From contig NZ_CP041330.1 in NCBI RefSeq assembly GCF_013394165.1, positions 310,001 through 374,000 of the forward strand: a stretch of DNA of 64,000 bases. The letters run 5' to 3'. Shown here one piece after another: positions 38,624 to 50,107 of this stretch (position 1 is its first letter; each line of letters begins with the position of its first letter). Below the pieces are notes generated by a model, which saw nothing but the letters and a program-made list of their open reading frames with translations, ran no database searches and was not told the DNA's origin. Both the position numbers and the translations under genes were made by a program. The DNA comes from Pseudoalteromonas sp. Scap06. Lineage in GTDB: Bacteria > Pseudomonadota > Gammaproteobacteria > Enterobacterales > Alteromonadaceae.

Positions 38624-41443
38624 TTAAAGTAATGGTTTTAAGTAGTGCCCAGTATGTGAGCGCTGACATTCCGCCACTTCTTCTGGTGTACCTGCAATCA
38701 GTATTTCACCGCCGCCAGCACCACCTTCAGGGCCTAAATCAACGATCCAATCGGCAGTTTTTATTACATCTAAATTATGCTCAATTACTACAATGGTATT
38801 GCCATGATCGCGTAGGCGATGAAGCACCACTAATAACTGTTCAATATCAGCAAAATGAAGTCCCGTGGTTGGCTCATCAAGAATGTACAATGTTTTTCCA
38901 GTATCACGCTTAGAGAGCTCACGTGCTAACTTAATTCGCTGTGCTTCACCACCAGAAAGTGTTGTAGCGGCTTGGCCTAAACGAATATAAGAAAGTCCAA
39001 CATCCATTAGGGTTTTAAGTTTACGTGCTATAGCCGGTATTTTATCAAAGTAGTCATGGGCATCTTCAACGGTCATGTCGAGCACTTGGTTGATGTTTTT
39101 GCCTTTATATTGTACTTCTAAGGTTTCGCGATTATAACGTTTACCCTTACACACATCACACGGTACATATACGTCTGGTAAGAAGTGCATTTCTACTTTA
39201 ATAACGCCATCACCTTGGCATGCCTCACAACGCCCACCTTTAACATTAAAGCTAAAGCGACCTACTTTGTAACCACGTGAACGGGCTTCTTGAGTACCTG
39301 CAAATAGCTCACGAATACCAGTGAAAATACCAGTATAAGTGGCAGGGTTTGAACGCGGTGTGCGGCCAATAGGACTTTGGTCAATATCAATTACTTTATC
39401 AAAGTGCTCAAGTCCTGCAATTGACCCATAAGGAGCTGCTTCTGCAGTAGTTGCGCCGTTGAGTTCTGTGTGAGCAAGTTTAAATAAGGTATCGTTAATG
39501 AGCGTTGATTTACCCGAGCCAGATACACCGGTAATACAGGTCATTAAGCCAAATGGTATTTTTAAATCAACATTTTTTAAGTTATTACCCGTCGCTCCAA
39601 ACAGCTCTAGCCATTTATCGTTAGTAGCATGGCGCTCTTTAGGCACTTCAATTTTACGCACGCCGGATAAAAACTGGCCGGTAACCGAGTCTTTGCTTGC
39701 TAAAATATCATCGCGTGTACCTTGAGCAATAACATGTCCGCCATGTACGCCAGCACCTGGGCCAATATCAATAATATGATCAGCGGCACGAATGGCGTCT
39801 TCATCGTGTTCTACAACAATAACGGTGTTACCCAAATCGCGTAAATGAACTAAGGTTTTCAATAAACGGTCGTTATCACGTTGGTGCAAACCAATTGAAG
39901 GTTCATCCAGTACATACATAACACCCACTAACCCAGCACCAATTTGACTCGCTAAGCGAATACGCTGTGCCTCACCGCCTGAAAGTGTGTCGGCGCTACG
40001 CTCAAGTGATAAGTAATTTAGACCTACATTAATTAAGAACGATAGGCGATCGCGAATTTCTTTTAGAATTTTTTCGGCGATTTGGCCTTTTTGCCCAGTT
40101 AAATGCAAGCCTTCAAAAAAGCTCATCGCCTCACCAATACTCATATGCGTAATGGTTGGCAAGTTAGTTTGACCAATAAATACATTGCGTGCTTCTTGGC
40201 GCAAACGTGAGCCTTTACAACTAGGGCAGGCTTGGCTGGTTTGATATTTGGCTAGTTCTTCACGCACTGAGTTTGATTCAGTTTCGCGGTAGCGGCGGTT
40301 CATATTGTTTAACACGCCCTCAAATACATGATTACGTGTAATTAAATCACCGCGGTCATTACGATAATTAAATGCAATTTTAGTATCACCAGAGCCATCT
40401 AAAATAATTTTTTTATGTTCTTTTGCAAGCTCTTGATAAGGAACATCTAAATCAAACTCGTAATGTTGTGCAACTGCTTGCAACATTTGATAATAGTAAA
40501 AGCTGCGTTTATCCCAGCCTTTAATTGCACCGCCAGCTAAACTTATTTCAGGGTTGTGAACCACGCGATTAGGGTCAAAGTATTGTCTTACGCCTAAACC
40601 ATCACAGCTTTGACAAGCTCCTGCAGGGTTATTGAACGAAAATAAACGCGGTTCAAGTTCGGTCATCGCATAGCCACAGGTTGGGCAGGCAAAATTTGCT
40701 GAAAACAGCATTTCTTCAGCACTGCTATCATCCATAAAAGCAATGTTAGCAACGCCGCCTGACATTTCAAGTGCCGTTTCAAAAGACTCTGCAAGACGTT
40801 GCTGTTGACCCTCTTTTACTTTAAAGCGATCCACAACGACTTCAATAGTATGCTTTTTATGTAAATCTAGCGGTGGTGGATCGGATAAGTCGCATACTTC
40901 ACCATCTATACGAGCACGAATGTAACCTTGACTGGCAAGTTGTTCTAATAGTTTTACATGCTCACCTTTACGGTCTTTAACAACAGGAGCAAGTAGCATT
41001 AACTTAGTGCCTTCAGGCAGCGCTAATGCGGTATCGACCATTTGACTAATTGTTTGCGCTGCGAGTGGTAAATCATGAGTTGGACAGCGAGGTTCGCCAA
41101 CCCGTGCAAACATTAAACGCAGGTAATCGTAGATTTCAGTAATGGTTCCCACGGTTGAACGGGGATTATGCGAGGTTGATTTTTGTTCAATGGAAATAGC
41201 AGGGGAAAGGCCTTCAATATGATCTACGTCAGGTTTTTCCATTAATGACAAAAACTGCCTTGCATAAGCAGAGAGTGATTCAACATACCGGCGTTGCCCT
41301 TCTGCATAAAGCGTATCAAATGCAAGTGATGACTTTCCTGAACCAGATAAGCCAGTGATAACAATTAGTTTATCACGTGGGATGGTTAGGCTGATGTCTT
41401 TTAAATTGTGCGTGCGGGCGCCTCGGACTTCAATGTTTTCCAT
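38624..41443 (-). CDS. uvrA: Excinuclease ABC subunit A
   Basis: 939 residues, against 940 in E. coli. It is the damage-recognition ATPase of nucleotide excision repair. Two ABC modules are visible, each with Walker A ([14 protein letters not shown] near 31 and [10 protein letters not shown] near 643) and LSGGEAQR signatures. Zinc-binding cysteines are at CPTCGY/CQSCDG and [18 protein letters not shown]. The upstream 154 bases contain no CTGT-N8-ACAG LexA box that I can find, although uvrA is SOS-controlled in E. coli. Confidence 0.98.
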   Translation of the reverse strand: MENIEVRGARTHNLKDISLTIPRDKLIVITGLSGSGKSSLAFDTLYAEGQRRYVESLSAYARQFLSLMEKPDVDHIEGLSPAISIEQKSTSHNPRSTVGTITEIYDYLRLMFARVGEPRCPTHDLPLAAQTISQMVDTALALPEGTKLMLLAPVVKDRKGEHVKLLEQLASQGYIRARIDGEVCDLSDPPPLDLHKKHTIEVVVDRFKVKEGQQQRLAESFETALEMSGGVANIAFMDDSSAEEMLFSANFACPTCGYAMTELEPRLFSFNNPAGACQSCDGLGVRQYFDPNRVVHNPEISLAGGAIKGWDKRSFYYYQMLQAVAQHYEFDLDVPYQELAKEHKKIILDGSGDTKIAFNYRNDRGDLITRNHVFEGVLNNMNRRYRETESNSVREELAKYQTSQACPSCKGSRLRQEARNVFIGQTNLPTITHMSIGEAMSFFEGLHLTGQKGQIAEKILKEIRDRLSFLINVGLNYLSLERSADTLSGGEAQRIRLASQIGAGLVGVMYVLDEPSIGLHQRDNDRLLKTLVHLRDLGNTVIVVEHDEDAIRAADHIIDIGPGAGVHGGHVIAQGTRDDILASKDSVTGQFLSGVRKIEVPKERHATNDKWLELFGATGNNLKNVDLKIPFGLMTCITGVSGSGKSTLINDTLFKLAHTELNGATTAEAAPYGSIAGLEHFDKVIDIDQSPIGRTPRSNPATYTGIFTGIRELFAGTQEARSRGYKVGRFSFNVKGGRCEACQGDGVIKVEMHFLPDVYVPCDVCKGKRYNRETLEVQYKGKNINQVLDMTVEDAHDYFDKIPAIARKLKTLMDVGLSYIRLGQAATTLSGGEAQRIKLARELSKRDTGKTLYILDEPTTGLHFADIEQLLVVLHRLRDHGNTIVVIEHNLDVIKTADWIVDLGPEGGAGGGEILIAGTPEEVAECQRSHTGHYLKPLL

Positions 41444-41597
41444 GCTATCTCGTTTATTGCCAAAATTATTTGTTCAGTATCGCATAATACGCTGCAATAT
41501 TAATCCTTGATCATTGAAAAAATCCTTAGTTATAGACGATTAATTATTGCCAAGCTTGTGATAGAATCCTTGCCTAATTTTTTCACACAGTAAGATC

Positions 41598-42974
41598 ATG
41601 CAAATAATGACCGCATCTTCACTTAATTCACGAGAGAAACGCGCCGCCGTATCGTTAGCGAGTGTGTTTGCATTTAGAATGCTCGGCTTGTTTATGCTGA
41701 TGCCTGTTTTAGCTATTTATGGTCAATCGCTTGAAGGCTTTTCACCTTTATGGATAGGTTTTGCAATTGGTGCGTATGGTTTAACGCAGGCCGTATTACA
41801 AATACCTATGGGGCGACTGTCTGATAAAATTGGCCGTAAAAAAGTGATTGTAGGTGGTTTGCTTGTATTTGCCTTGGGTTCAGTAGTTGCGGCTTTAGCT
41901 GAGTCCATACAAATGGTAACGGTAGGGCGTGCCTTGCAAGGTATGGGCGCTATCGCCAGCGCATTGTTAGCGTTTGCATCAGATTTAAGTCGTGACGAAC
42001 AGCGACCAAAAGTAATGGCAGTTATTGGCATGAGCATAGGTATGAGCTTTGCCTTCGCTATGCTACTTGGACCTATAGTGGCAGCTTCATGGGGTATAGC
42101 CGGAGTGTTTTGGTTAACTGCTATACTGGCTTTATTAGGTATTTTTATTGTCACTATGCTGGTACCCAGTGCAATAAATAAAGCCCCTAAAGGCGATACA
42201 CTTGCCAGCTTTAGTGACATTAAAAAGCTAATTAAACATCCGCAGCTTGCGCGTCTAAATGCAGGTGTATTATTGCTGCATTTAACATTGACGACTATTT
42301 TTGTAGTATTGCCAAGTCAACTAATTAAAGATGGACTTGTGGCTGAAAACCATTGGCAGCTTTATATTCCTGTTTTATTTTTAGCGTTTTTCTTGATGGT
42401 GCCAGTAATGATAGTGGCAATTAAAAAAGAGAAAGAAAAACAGGCGTTTATTGGTTCAGTGATGGTCTTAATAATAAGTATGTTTAGCATGTCAATATGG
42501 GCCAATAGTGTTGTTGGTATTGCGGTTTGTATGCTGTTATATTTTGTTGCTTTTAACTTTTTAGAAGCCACTATGCCAGCTCTTGTGTCGCGTATTGCTC
42601 CAGCAAGCCAAAAAGGCTCCGCCATGGGTGGGTATTCATCTAGCCAGTTCTTAGGGGCTTTTTTAGGCGGTATGTTAGGCGGGTATGTAGCACAAACCAC
42701 TAGTACGCAAGCTGTGTTTGCGGCGGCGGCACTTGTTGGGGTAATATGGCTTATTATTGCGTGGAAAATGCAAGTCCCACCGAAAAGCAAAGTTATTAGT
42801 TTAATGACCCAATTAGATTCTGAAGAGCAGGCACAAACACTAGCTTCTCAGTTAGTTGCTTTACCCGGCGTAATAGAAGCAACCGTAGTTCGCGATGAAA
42901 GTCGAAGCTACTTAAAGATTAATGATAAAGAATTTGACCTAGACCAAGCCCGAAGAGTGGCTGGTTTAATCTAA
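41598..42974 (+). CDS. yajR: MFS transporter with C-terminal YAM domain (YajR-like)
   Basis: 458 residues with 12 predicted transmembrane helices. The MFS motif A is [13 protein letters not shown] after helix 2 and a proton-coupling type motif is present in helix 4-5. After helix 12 a soluble domain of about 65 residues ([29 protein letters not shown]) matches the ferredoxin-like YAM domain of E. coli YajR, a drug-efflux-type transporter of uncertain substrate. ssb follows after 20 bases; co-transcription is plausible. Confidence 0.85.
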   Translation: MQIMTASSLNSREKRAAVSLASVFAFRMLGLFMLMPVLAIYGQSLEGFSPLWIGFAIGAYGLTQAVLQIPMGRLSDKIGRKKVIVGGLLVFALGSVVAALAESIQMVTVGRALQGMGAIASALLAFASDLSRDEQRPKVMAVIGMSIGMSFAFAMLLGPIVAASWGIAGVFWLTAILALLGIFIVTMLVPSAINKAPKGDTLASFSDIKKLIKHPQLARLNAGVLLLHLTLTTIFVVLPSQLIKDGLVAENHWQLYIPVLFLAFFLMVPVMIVAIKKEKEKQAFIGSVMVLIISMFSMSIWANSVVGIAVCMLLYFVAFNFLEATMPALVSRIAPASQKGSAMGGYSSSQFLGAFLGGMLGGYVAQTTSTQAVFAAAALVGVIWLIIAWKMQVPPKSKVISLMTQLDSEEQAQTLASQLVALPGVIEATVVRDESRSYLKINDKEFDLDQARRVAGLI

Positions 42975-42994
42975 CGTTTATAGGAGATGGTTCC

Positions 42995-43687
42995 ATGGCA
43001 CGCGGTGTGAACAAAGTAATTTTGGTTGGTAATTTAGGGCAAGATCCTGAAGTTCGTTACATGCCTAATGGTAATGGCGTAGCAAATATTACCTTAGCAA
43101 CTTCAGACAGCTATAAAGATAAAAACACTGGCCAAATGGTTGATAAAACTGAGTGGCACCGTGTGGTATTTTTTGGCAAATTAGCTGAAATTGTAGGCGA
43201 ATACTGCCGCAAGGGTTCACAAATTTACGTAGAAGGTAAACTTCAAACTCGTAAATGGACTGACCAACAAGGCCAAGAAAAGTACACTACAGAAATTGTT
43301 GTTGATGGCTTTACTGGTCAAATGCAAATGTTAGGTGCACGTGGTGGCGACCAACAAAGTGGTGGCTATCAAGGTAACCAAGGTGGTCAACAAAGTGGCG
43401 GTTATCAAGGCGGACAGCAAAGCGGTAGCTATGGTCAAAATAACCAAGGCCAAAATAGTCAGCAAGGCAGTTATGCTCCACAGCAACAATCTGCACCTGC
43501 CCAGCAGCCAGCGCCGCAACAAAACAACCAGTATCAACCACAGCAGCAAGGTGGTTTTGCACCTCAGCAAAATAATGCACCACAACAGCAAGGCGGGTTT
43601 GCTCCTAAGCCGCAAAATGCACCGCAAGGTGGCGCATCAAATCCAATGGAACCAACAATCGACTTTGATGACGATATTCCTTTCTAA
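42995..43687 (+). CDS. ssb: Single-stranded DNA-binding protein
   Basis: 230 residues. An OB-fold DNA-binding domain (about 1-112, [26 protein letters not shown] in pieces) is followed by a long low-complexity linker rich in Gln, Gly, Asn and Pro with repeated [12 protein letters not shown] units. It ends in the acidic tip [13 protein letters not shown] that recruits repair and replication partners. The linker makes it longer than E. coli SSB (178). The opposite-strand and shifted open frames in this gene come from the repeated codons. Confidence 0.97.
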   Translation: MARGVNKVILVGNLGQDPEVRYMPNGNGVANITLATSDSYKDKNTGQMVDKTEWHRVVFFGKLAEIVGEYCRKGSQIYVEGKLQTRKWTDQQGQEKYTTEIVVDGFTGQMQMLGARGGDQQSGGYQGNQGGQQSGGYQGGQQSGSYGQNNQGQNSQQGSYAPQQQSAPAQQPAPQQNNQYQPQQQGGFAPQQNNAPQQQGGFAPKPQNAPQGGASNPMEPTIDFDDDIPF

Positions 43688-43715
43688 TTTCCAACTTTTT
43701 AGTTTAAAAAGTATT

Positions 43716-43749
43716 AAAAAAGAGCCCTGAGTAATCAGGGCTTTTTTTA
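43716..43749 (+). terminator. ssb terminator
   Basis: GCCCTGA / TCAGGGC stem (43724-43741) with GTAA loop, A-run before and T7 after. Confidence 0.9.
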
Positions 43750-44026
43750 TTGATAATAATTACTATCCCTCTCGTTTATCCTCAGCTGAGTGAGTAAATA
43801 CTCCTCATTAAAAAGCTGTAAATAGCTTTAAGGTTTTCAAAGCAGGGCGGCACTCCCATTTATGCGCACAAAGATGAAGCCATTACTAATTTTGTTGACC
43901 ACTAAATATAATGTTTATAAACATTAAGTATTAATAATAAAACAGCTACTAAACTTTTATTATTGGCTTGTGCAATTGCAAATAGTAGACAACACTTTAA
44001 TAACTTATTTAATGAGCGGGTAAGTT
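43750..44026. other. AT-rich upstream region of the CsrD-like gene
   Basis: With the ssb terminator this makes a 339-bp gap. It holds a small stem AAAGCT-GTAAAT-AGCTTT (about 43812-43829) without a T-run, and a perfect 18-bp palindrome at 43909-43926 described separately. No open frame of note. Confidence 0.4.
43909..43926. promoter_or_regulatory. Perfect 18-bp palindrome upstream of the CsrD-like gene
   Basis: TAATGTTTATAAACATTA lies 100 bases before the ATG at 44027. The size and symmetry fit a dimeric regulator site, but the sequence is AT-rich and no regulator can be assigned. Confidence 0.35.
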
Positions 44027-45673
44027 ATGAAAGCCAGTCAGTTTCAGTTTTCCAATTACGTTAGTGCCTTATTTTACGCTCTGTGTTTTATGCTATTTAT
44101 TATTTTTAATAGTGGTTTAAATTTAGTTTTACAACATCAAAATAAGCAAACAGGTATAGAGCTCGCTAAGCAACTGCAGCAGCCGTTAGCCAATGAGCAG
44201 CAACTTTTAGCTAATACACCTTTTACCCTGGCTCCAGATAAAGTTTCTGTTTATATAAAGCAGAAAAAGCACTATTTCAGCTCTAATTCAAAAGGGATTC
44301 TGTTATATTCATGGCCTACCTGGTATGCCTATAACTACCTATTTATAATAATGAATATGTTTATTTTGGCCATTATTTTTGCTGCTAGGCGCTTTATATT
44401 GTTTAAAGCGACCAAAAATAGTTCAGTGACGTTGAAGCGCAAGCAAAACGATGGTTATAAAAAGGTATGCCATACGCCTAGAATAAAGCCTACACAACCG
44501 GTATTAGAAAACGTAGTCAAGGAGCAGAAAATAATTGGCTATAATATATTTGCGCTCATTCAATGCGAATGCCATTTTGATACAAACACGGACTTACCAG
44601 CGACTCTTAAAGTATTGCTAGCAAAAGACTTTACCAATACTGCTGTAATATCCGTTAAGCAATTAACAGCGGGTAAGTTTGCTTTTACTTTCACAGGGGT
44701 TAGTGCAATTGATAAAAAAAGTTGCGCTAAATACTTACATCAATACATGCTTAATGCAGCCCATATTTTAGCCCCTAGAGTGGCTGACGAGAGTATAAAG
44801 TTAGGTTTGTGTACTTACTACTCGAATGCTGATCAGGTGATGGTGTATCAGCTTGCCAGATCGTCACTCACACTATCAATGCAAAGTAGAGTGCAGCATT
44901 ATCATCAATTGGCAATCAATTGCAGCCATCTTCAAATGCTTAATAAAAACTTAGTTATGAAGCGAGTTGAAAAACAAAAATTAGCGATTTTATTTCAACC
45001 TGTATACGAGTTGGATAGCGGCGCTATTATCAAACATCATGTTTTAATTAAAAGTAGCGATAAGACAAATAAGCAATTATTTAATCAAGATTATATAAGC
45101 CAGTTTTACAATGAGGATGAGGCATTACTACTTGACCAAGCGGTTGTTATACAGGTTAAAAAGCTGCTGCTAATAGAAAAGTCATCGTCTGTTATTAGTA
45201 TTAAATTGCATCCTAAAAACTGGTTTAATAGTGAGTTTTGGTGTTGGCTAAGTAAACATATGAGTGAGTTGAAAAGCCTTCATACGTTACAGTTTTTGAT
45301 AAATGAGGCTGATTTCTTAAATAGCCAAGATCGATTGCAGGCTGCTTTTTCGACCATAACAGCGCTCAACTTTAATATCGTTATTGATGAGGTTAGAAGT
45401 AGTAAGAGCATATTTAACTTCACCCATAACAGGCAAATAGCGGGGCTTAATTTGGCCCATGAACTTGTTCATGGCATAGATCATAATTATTTACAGCAGA
45501 AATCTGTCAGGGGAATTGTGCATATTGGTAAATTATTAAGTTTGCCAGTGGTGGCCTCGAGTGTAGAAACGTATCAAGAATTGCAATTTTTAAAAGTGAT
45601 AGGTGTTAGTACTGCACAAGGAGGGTATTTCTCTGGATTATTACCCGACTTCACTCAAGTTGCATTTCATTAG
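44027..45673 (+). CDS. CsrD/MshH-like protein with degenerate GGDEF and EAL domains
   Basis: 548 residues. Transmembrane helices at about 14-34 and 101-120 enclose a short periplasmic loop. A degenerate GGDEF-like region (about 170-300, no GGDEF motif) and a degenerate EAL region (about 315-545) follow, in which the EAL Glu is lost (KHHVLIKSS), DDFG has become DEVR, and only fold-level signs such as VETYQELQFLK and AQGGYFSG remain. E. coli CsrD, which sits beside mreB and promotes RNase E decay of the Csr small RNAs, has the same build, and Vibrio MshH lies between ssb and the MSHA genes. Position here (ssb ... mreB) supports that family. No cyclic-di-GMP turnover is expected. Confidence 0.75.
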   Translation: MKASQFQFSNYVSALFYALCFMLFIIFNSGLNLVLQHQNKQTGIELAKQLQQPLANEQQLLANTPFTLAPDKVSVYIKQKKHYFSSNSKGILLYSWPTWYAYNYLFIIMNMFILAIIFAARRFILFKATKNSSVTLKRKQNDGYKKVCHTPRIKPTQPVLENVVKEQKIIGYNIFALIQCECHFDTNTDLPATLKVLLAKDFTNTAVISVKQLTAGKFAFTFTGVSAIDKKSCAKYLHQYMLNAAHILAPRVADESIKLGLCTYYSNADQVMVYQLARSSLTLSMQSRVQHYHQLAINCSHLQMLNKNLVMKRVEKQKLAILFQPVYELDSGAIIKHHVLIKSSDKTNKQLFNQDYISQFYNEDEALLLDQAVVIQVKKLLLIEKSSSVISIKLHPKNWFNSEFWCWLSKHMSELKSLHTLQFLINEADFLNSQDRLQAAFSTITALNFNIVIDEVRSSKSIFNFTHNRQIAGLNLAHELVHGIDHNYLQQKSVRGIVHIGKLLSLPVVASSVETYQELQFLKVIGVSTAQGGYFSGLLPDFTQVAFH

Positions 45674-45677
45674 CTAG

Positions 45678-46586
45678 TTAAACAAGTCCACGATATTTTA
45701 GCCCGTCCAAACCTTGCAGCCCTCCTGTATGAACGGCAATAATTTTGCTGCCAGGGGGAAAGTAGTCGTTGTTAATGAGCTGCCAAAGTGCATACATCAT
45801 TTTTCCGCTGTAAATAGGTTCCAGTGGTAACTGATATTGCTGCTGCATGTACTGGCAAAACTGCCATAGCTCAGTAGTAAAGCGACCATATCCGCCATCA
45901 TGGAACTGTGTAAGTAACTGCCAATTACTTTGTGATTTTGCTTTAGGACTAAGAGCCCGTATTTCATCTCGCAGGTAGTCGGCTTGCTTTAAAACTGCAA
46001 CACCTAATACAGTGCTTTTACTTGAGCTGCCCTCTATTAAGCCCGCCAAGGTTCCACCACTGCCAGTAGGACAGATTAAGTAGTCGTGCTCAGGTAAACT
46101 TTGGGCAAGTTCTTTACATCCTTCTATAGCAAACTCGTTTGTGCCTCCTTCAGGTAGGATATATGCATTGGGGAATCGTGCCTGTAATACTGTTAAATAT
46201 GCTTTCTCATTTCGTTGTCGGTACTCTAATCGATTCACTACATGTAATCGCATGCCACATTGCTTTGCAAATTTTAACGTTGGATTATTGAGATCAAGTT
46301 CAGGGCCTCTAACAATTGCGTGGGTTACTAGGTTAAATTCTTTCCCCGCGGCTGCGCACGCGTGAATATGATTTGAAAAAGCCCCACCAAAAGTCAGTAA
46401 TTCTGTTTTACCTTGTTGTTGCATGCGAGCTAAATTGTATTTGAGCTTACGCCATTTATTACCACTAATAACAGGGTGTAATAAATCATCACGCTTGATG
46501 TTTAACGTAATGTTTTTTTCTGCTAGCAATTTGTTATTAATTGGTTGTAAATAACTATGTTCATTAATACTGAATTGTATTGGCAT
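45678..46586 (-). CDS. PLP-dependent deaminase (ACC deaminase / D-cysteine desulfhydrase family)
   Basis: About 302 residues; the ATG at 46584-46586 has AAGAG upstream and is preferred over a GTG two codons earlier. It belongs to fold-type II PLP enzymes: the cofactor Lys lies in SGNKWRKLKYNL near 45, the substrate Ser/Asn loop in FGGAFSNHIHA, and the phosphate loop in TGSGGTLAG. Likely reactions are D-cysteine desulfhydration or 1-aminocyclopropane-1-carboxylate deamination; the sequence does not decide between them. It is convergent with the CsrD-like gene, four bases apart. Confidence 0.85.
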   Translation of the reverse strand: MPIQFSINEHSYLQPINNKLLAEKNITLNIKRDDLLHPVISGNKWRKLKYNLARMQQQGKTELLTFGGAFSNHIHACAAAGKEFNLVTHAIVRGPELDLNNPTLKFAKQCGMRLHVVNRLEYRQRNEKAYLTVLQARFPNAYILPEGGTNEFAIEGCKELAQSLPEHDYLICPTGSGGTLAGLIEGSSSKSTVLGVAVLKQADYLRDEIRALSPKAKSQSNWQLLTQFHDGGYGRFTTELWQFCQYMQQQYQLPLEPIYSGKMMYALWQLINNDYFPPGSKIIAVHTGGLQGLDGLKYRGLV

Positions 46587-46921
46587 TATCACTCTTTTTT
46601 ATTAGTTACATGGTGAATGTGCTGTTTAATAGCGTTATTTTGACTCAAATTTTATTACTTAAGCAAATTAAAAAATATGTATGCGCCGCTAAATTGGTAT
46701 CTTTTGGGCGTAAAAGGCAGATAAATCTCGGTGTTGTTAAATAAATTAGCTATTTAGTACAAATGAAACGGTTATTTACTGGCATGAAACGGGATAATAG
46801 TTGTAAACTGAGATAATAAATGAACAAAGCTTGTGTTTTGTGCTTCAAGTACATAGCATAAGGTTTTATTATAAAAAATAATAATAACCAAATAATTGCC
46901 GCTTTTTTGGGACTGGAATAT
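46587..46921. other. Divergent intergenic region with ATGAAACGG direct repeats
   Basis: 335 bp between the PLP enzyme and the SUMF1/PEGA gene. Two direct copies of ATGAAACGG lie at 46763-46771 and 46784-46792, 21 bases apart, about two helical turns. This could be a regulator site. No frame or hairpin of note otherwise. Confidence 0.35.
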
Positions 46922-48928
46922 ATGCGAATTGCTCCTTTATCTCTATTAATTTCTGCTAGCTTTTTTGCCAGCACAGTATTTGCACAAGATACAACTACTG
47001 TAAATAGAATTGAATCAGAGATTAATACGAAACAAACAGAATACACTCGTTCAACAACGATGCTCGATAAATATTTACAAGAAGAGAATCAGCTTCAAAC
47101 CCAGCTTGAACTGCTTAGAGCGCGTTCAACACAACTTGATAAAGAAAAAAATCAAGCATTGGATGCGATGAATGACATGTATCGACGCTTAATTAATAAT
47201 CCATCGCTTGATATTACGCAGGCGCAATCTCGTTATCAAAAAGCCGTTGTTGACCAAGAACAAAACAAAAATGATATCTCTATGCAATTGGCGGCAATTG
47301 CATCCCATCTAAAAGATATTGAGCAAATTCGCGCTGATAAACATGCTCTTCAGAACACTATTGAAAGTTTAAAAGTGCAATACACCACTGCGCGTGTAGA
47401 GCGATTGCGCAACGAATTTACCCGTGAAGGGACACTTGAAGTCGACCACACCCTTAATTGTAAGCGTACTGAAACACTAGCGGCATGTGAGCAACGCGGA
47501 CAGCAGATGGGGCTGAAAAAGGCGACTAAGCGCTTTTTAGATCAAATATTTGAAAACCTTACCGAAAAACGTCTTGTCGAACCTAAGCGAGATATGGCAG
47601 GAGCGCAAGTACAGATTTTAAGTAGCCATGTGATTAAGAGCGCTTTTAGCGGGCAAGGTGATTACAACGTCAATTTAAGCGTTACTATGCGTGGAGATGT
47701 AAACAGTAGCCGTTTGTGTCACTTATTAAGTGTAAATAACAGTTTTTGTTCAGAGTATGGTACCCCGCTGACAAATACTTATCAGCCTGCTTATAGCACT
47801 ACTTTTTCAGATAGTCAGTTAACATTCAGCGATAATGCGGATAATAAGGCGGTCGCTGTTGTTGCAAAAACAGCTAACAAAAAGCCAAAAGTGGTCGCTG
47901 AGCAAAAGAAAGATCAGTTAATCCAGTTAACTTTGCGCTCAAACGTGCATGGCGATGAAGTTTTTATTAACGACATTCGTGTTGGCTCAACTCGCTTAGT
48001 AACAAGGTTACCGCGTGGTTTACACAAATTAGAAATACGCAAAGACGGTTATGTTCCTTACAAAGCACGTATTGATTTAAAGAAGACACGTACACTTTTC
48101 GCTAAGTTAGAAAAAAAGTCAGAGTCGATTGCTGCACCGACTAAAAAGCGAGAGCAAATAATACAAGCAGATTGCCCTAAAGGAATGGAAGTTGATACGC
48201 AGCCACCAACAGTGGATTCGTCAGCGGTAGTAATCCCTGTTGGCACATTTAAAATGGGCGATATTAACGGCAATGGACTGGAAAATGAGCGTCCCGTTGT
48301 TGAAAAAACGATTAGTGAAGCGTTTGTTATGCAAAGTAAAGAAGTCACTGTCGGCGCATTTGAGAAGTTTGTAAACGAAACGCAATATAAGACTGAAGCT
48401 GAAAAAGGCAAAGGGTGTGCTTATTATCTAAATGGCGAACCCGTTTGGGAAGCAAGCTTAAACTGGCGAGCTCCTGGGTTTGAGCAAACTAGTGATTTTC
48501 CAGCTGTGTGTTTGACAAAAAATGATGCTGTAGCTTATGCAGAATGGTTTTCTGATAAAACAGCGCAAACGTATCGCCTACCTACAGAGGTTGAGTGGGA
48601 ATATGCAGCGCGTGCAGGTACAGATACTGAATACCCTTGGGGTAACGAAATTGGTAAAAACTTAGCAAACTGTGGTTGGTGTGGTAGCGAATGGTCAAAC
48701 AAACGCACTGCACCGGTAGGGTCTTTTTCTGCAAATGCATTTGGTTTATACGACACCGTGGGCAATGTATGGGAATGGACTGGTAGCACAGAGAATAAAA
48801 AAAATGCAGTGGTTCGTGGCGGCGCATGGAATTTTGCACCTAGCCTTGCTCGTGCCTCAACGCGTTTAATCCTAGCGCCAGACTTTAGAGCTAATTACAT
48901 TGGCTTTCGCTTAATGAGCGAACAATAA
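46922..48928 (+). CDS. Secreted coiled-coil / PEGA / SUMF1-domain protein
   Basis: 668 residues from the ATG at 46922, which begins a clean signal peptide (cleavage near FAQD); an in-frame ATG at 46907 adds five residues. Regions: coiled coil (about 25-165), an unrecognised middle domain with cysteines (CKRTETLAACEQ, CHLL, SFCSEYG), a PEGA-like beta domain (LRSNVHGDEVFINDIRVGST, GLHKLEIRKDGYVPY, near 335-400) and a C-terminal formylglycine-enzyme (SUMF1) fold with GTFKMGD, RLPTEVEWEYAARAG, NVWEWTG and VRGGAW. The cysteine pair used by true formylglycine-generating enzymes is absent near the end (SLARASTRL), so it probably binds something rather than oxidising cysteine. No function can be assigned. 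It is followed by its own terminator. Confidence 0.8.
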   Translation: MRIAPLSLLISASFFASTVFAQDTTTVNRIESEINTKQTEYTRSTTMLDKYLQEENQLQTQLELLRARSTQLDKEKNQALDAMNDMYRRLINNPSLDITQAQSRYQKAVVDQEQNKNDISMQLAAIASHLKDIEQIRADKHALQNTIESLKVQYTTARVERLRNEFTREGTLEVDHTLNCKRTETLAACEQRGQQMGLKKATKRFLDQIFENLTEKRLVEPKRDMAGAQVQILSSHVIKSAFSGQGDYNVNLSVTMRGDVNSSRLCHLLSVNNSFCSEYGTPLTNTYQPAYSTTFSDSQLTFSDNADNKAVAVVAKTANKKPKVVAEQKKDQLIQLTLRSNVHGDEVFINDIRVGSTRLVTRLPRGLHKLEIRKDGYVPYKARIDLKKTRTLFAKLEKKSESIAAPTKKREQIIQADCPKGMEVDTQPPTVDSSAVVIPVGTFKMGDINGNGLENERPVVEKTISEAFVMQSKEVTVGAFEKFVNETQYKTEAEKGKGCAYYLNGEPVWEASLNWRAPGFEQTSDFPAVCLTKNDAVAYAEWFSDKTAQTYRLPTEVEWEYAARAGTDTEYPWGNEIGKNLANCGWCGSEWSNKRTAPVGSFSANAFGLYDTVGNVWEWTGSTENKKNAVVRGGAWNFAPSLARASTRLILAPDFRANYIGFRLMSEQ

Positions 48929-48936
48929 TATTTAAT

Positions 48937-48961
48937 GAGGAAGCAAACGCTTCCTCTTTTT
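48937..48961 (+). terminator. Terminator after the SUMF1/PEGA gene
   Basis: GAGGAAGC / GCTTCCTC stem, AAAC loop, followed by T5; separates this gene from mreB. Confidence 0.85.
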
Positions 48962-49030
48962 AATGATTACAAAGACGGCTGCGCTTTATATTGCTCATTA
49001 CATTGAGAATGTTAAAGTAAGCGCAACTAA

Positions 49031-50106
<1,076 letters not shown>

Positions 50107-50107
<1 letters not shown>

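Noticed and set aside
41444..41597. LexA box between uvrA and the MFS gene
   Set aside because: Looked for CTGT-N8-ACAG and near variants and found none.
41723..42220. 165-codon open frame antisense to the MFS gene
   Set aside because: Low-complexity mirror of hydrophobic transmembrane codons; overlaps a clear gene completely.
43311..43730. Several overlapping frames on both strands in the 3' half of ssb
   Set aside because: Produced by the repeated CAA/GGT codons of the SSB linker; no start signals.
43810..43833. AAAGCT/AGCTTT hairpin as a terminator or small RNA
   Set aside because: Short A/T-rich stem without a T-run, and ssb already has a strong terminator upstream.
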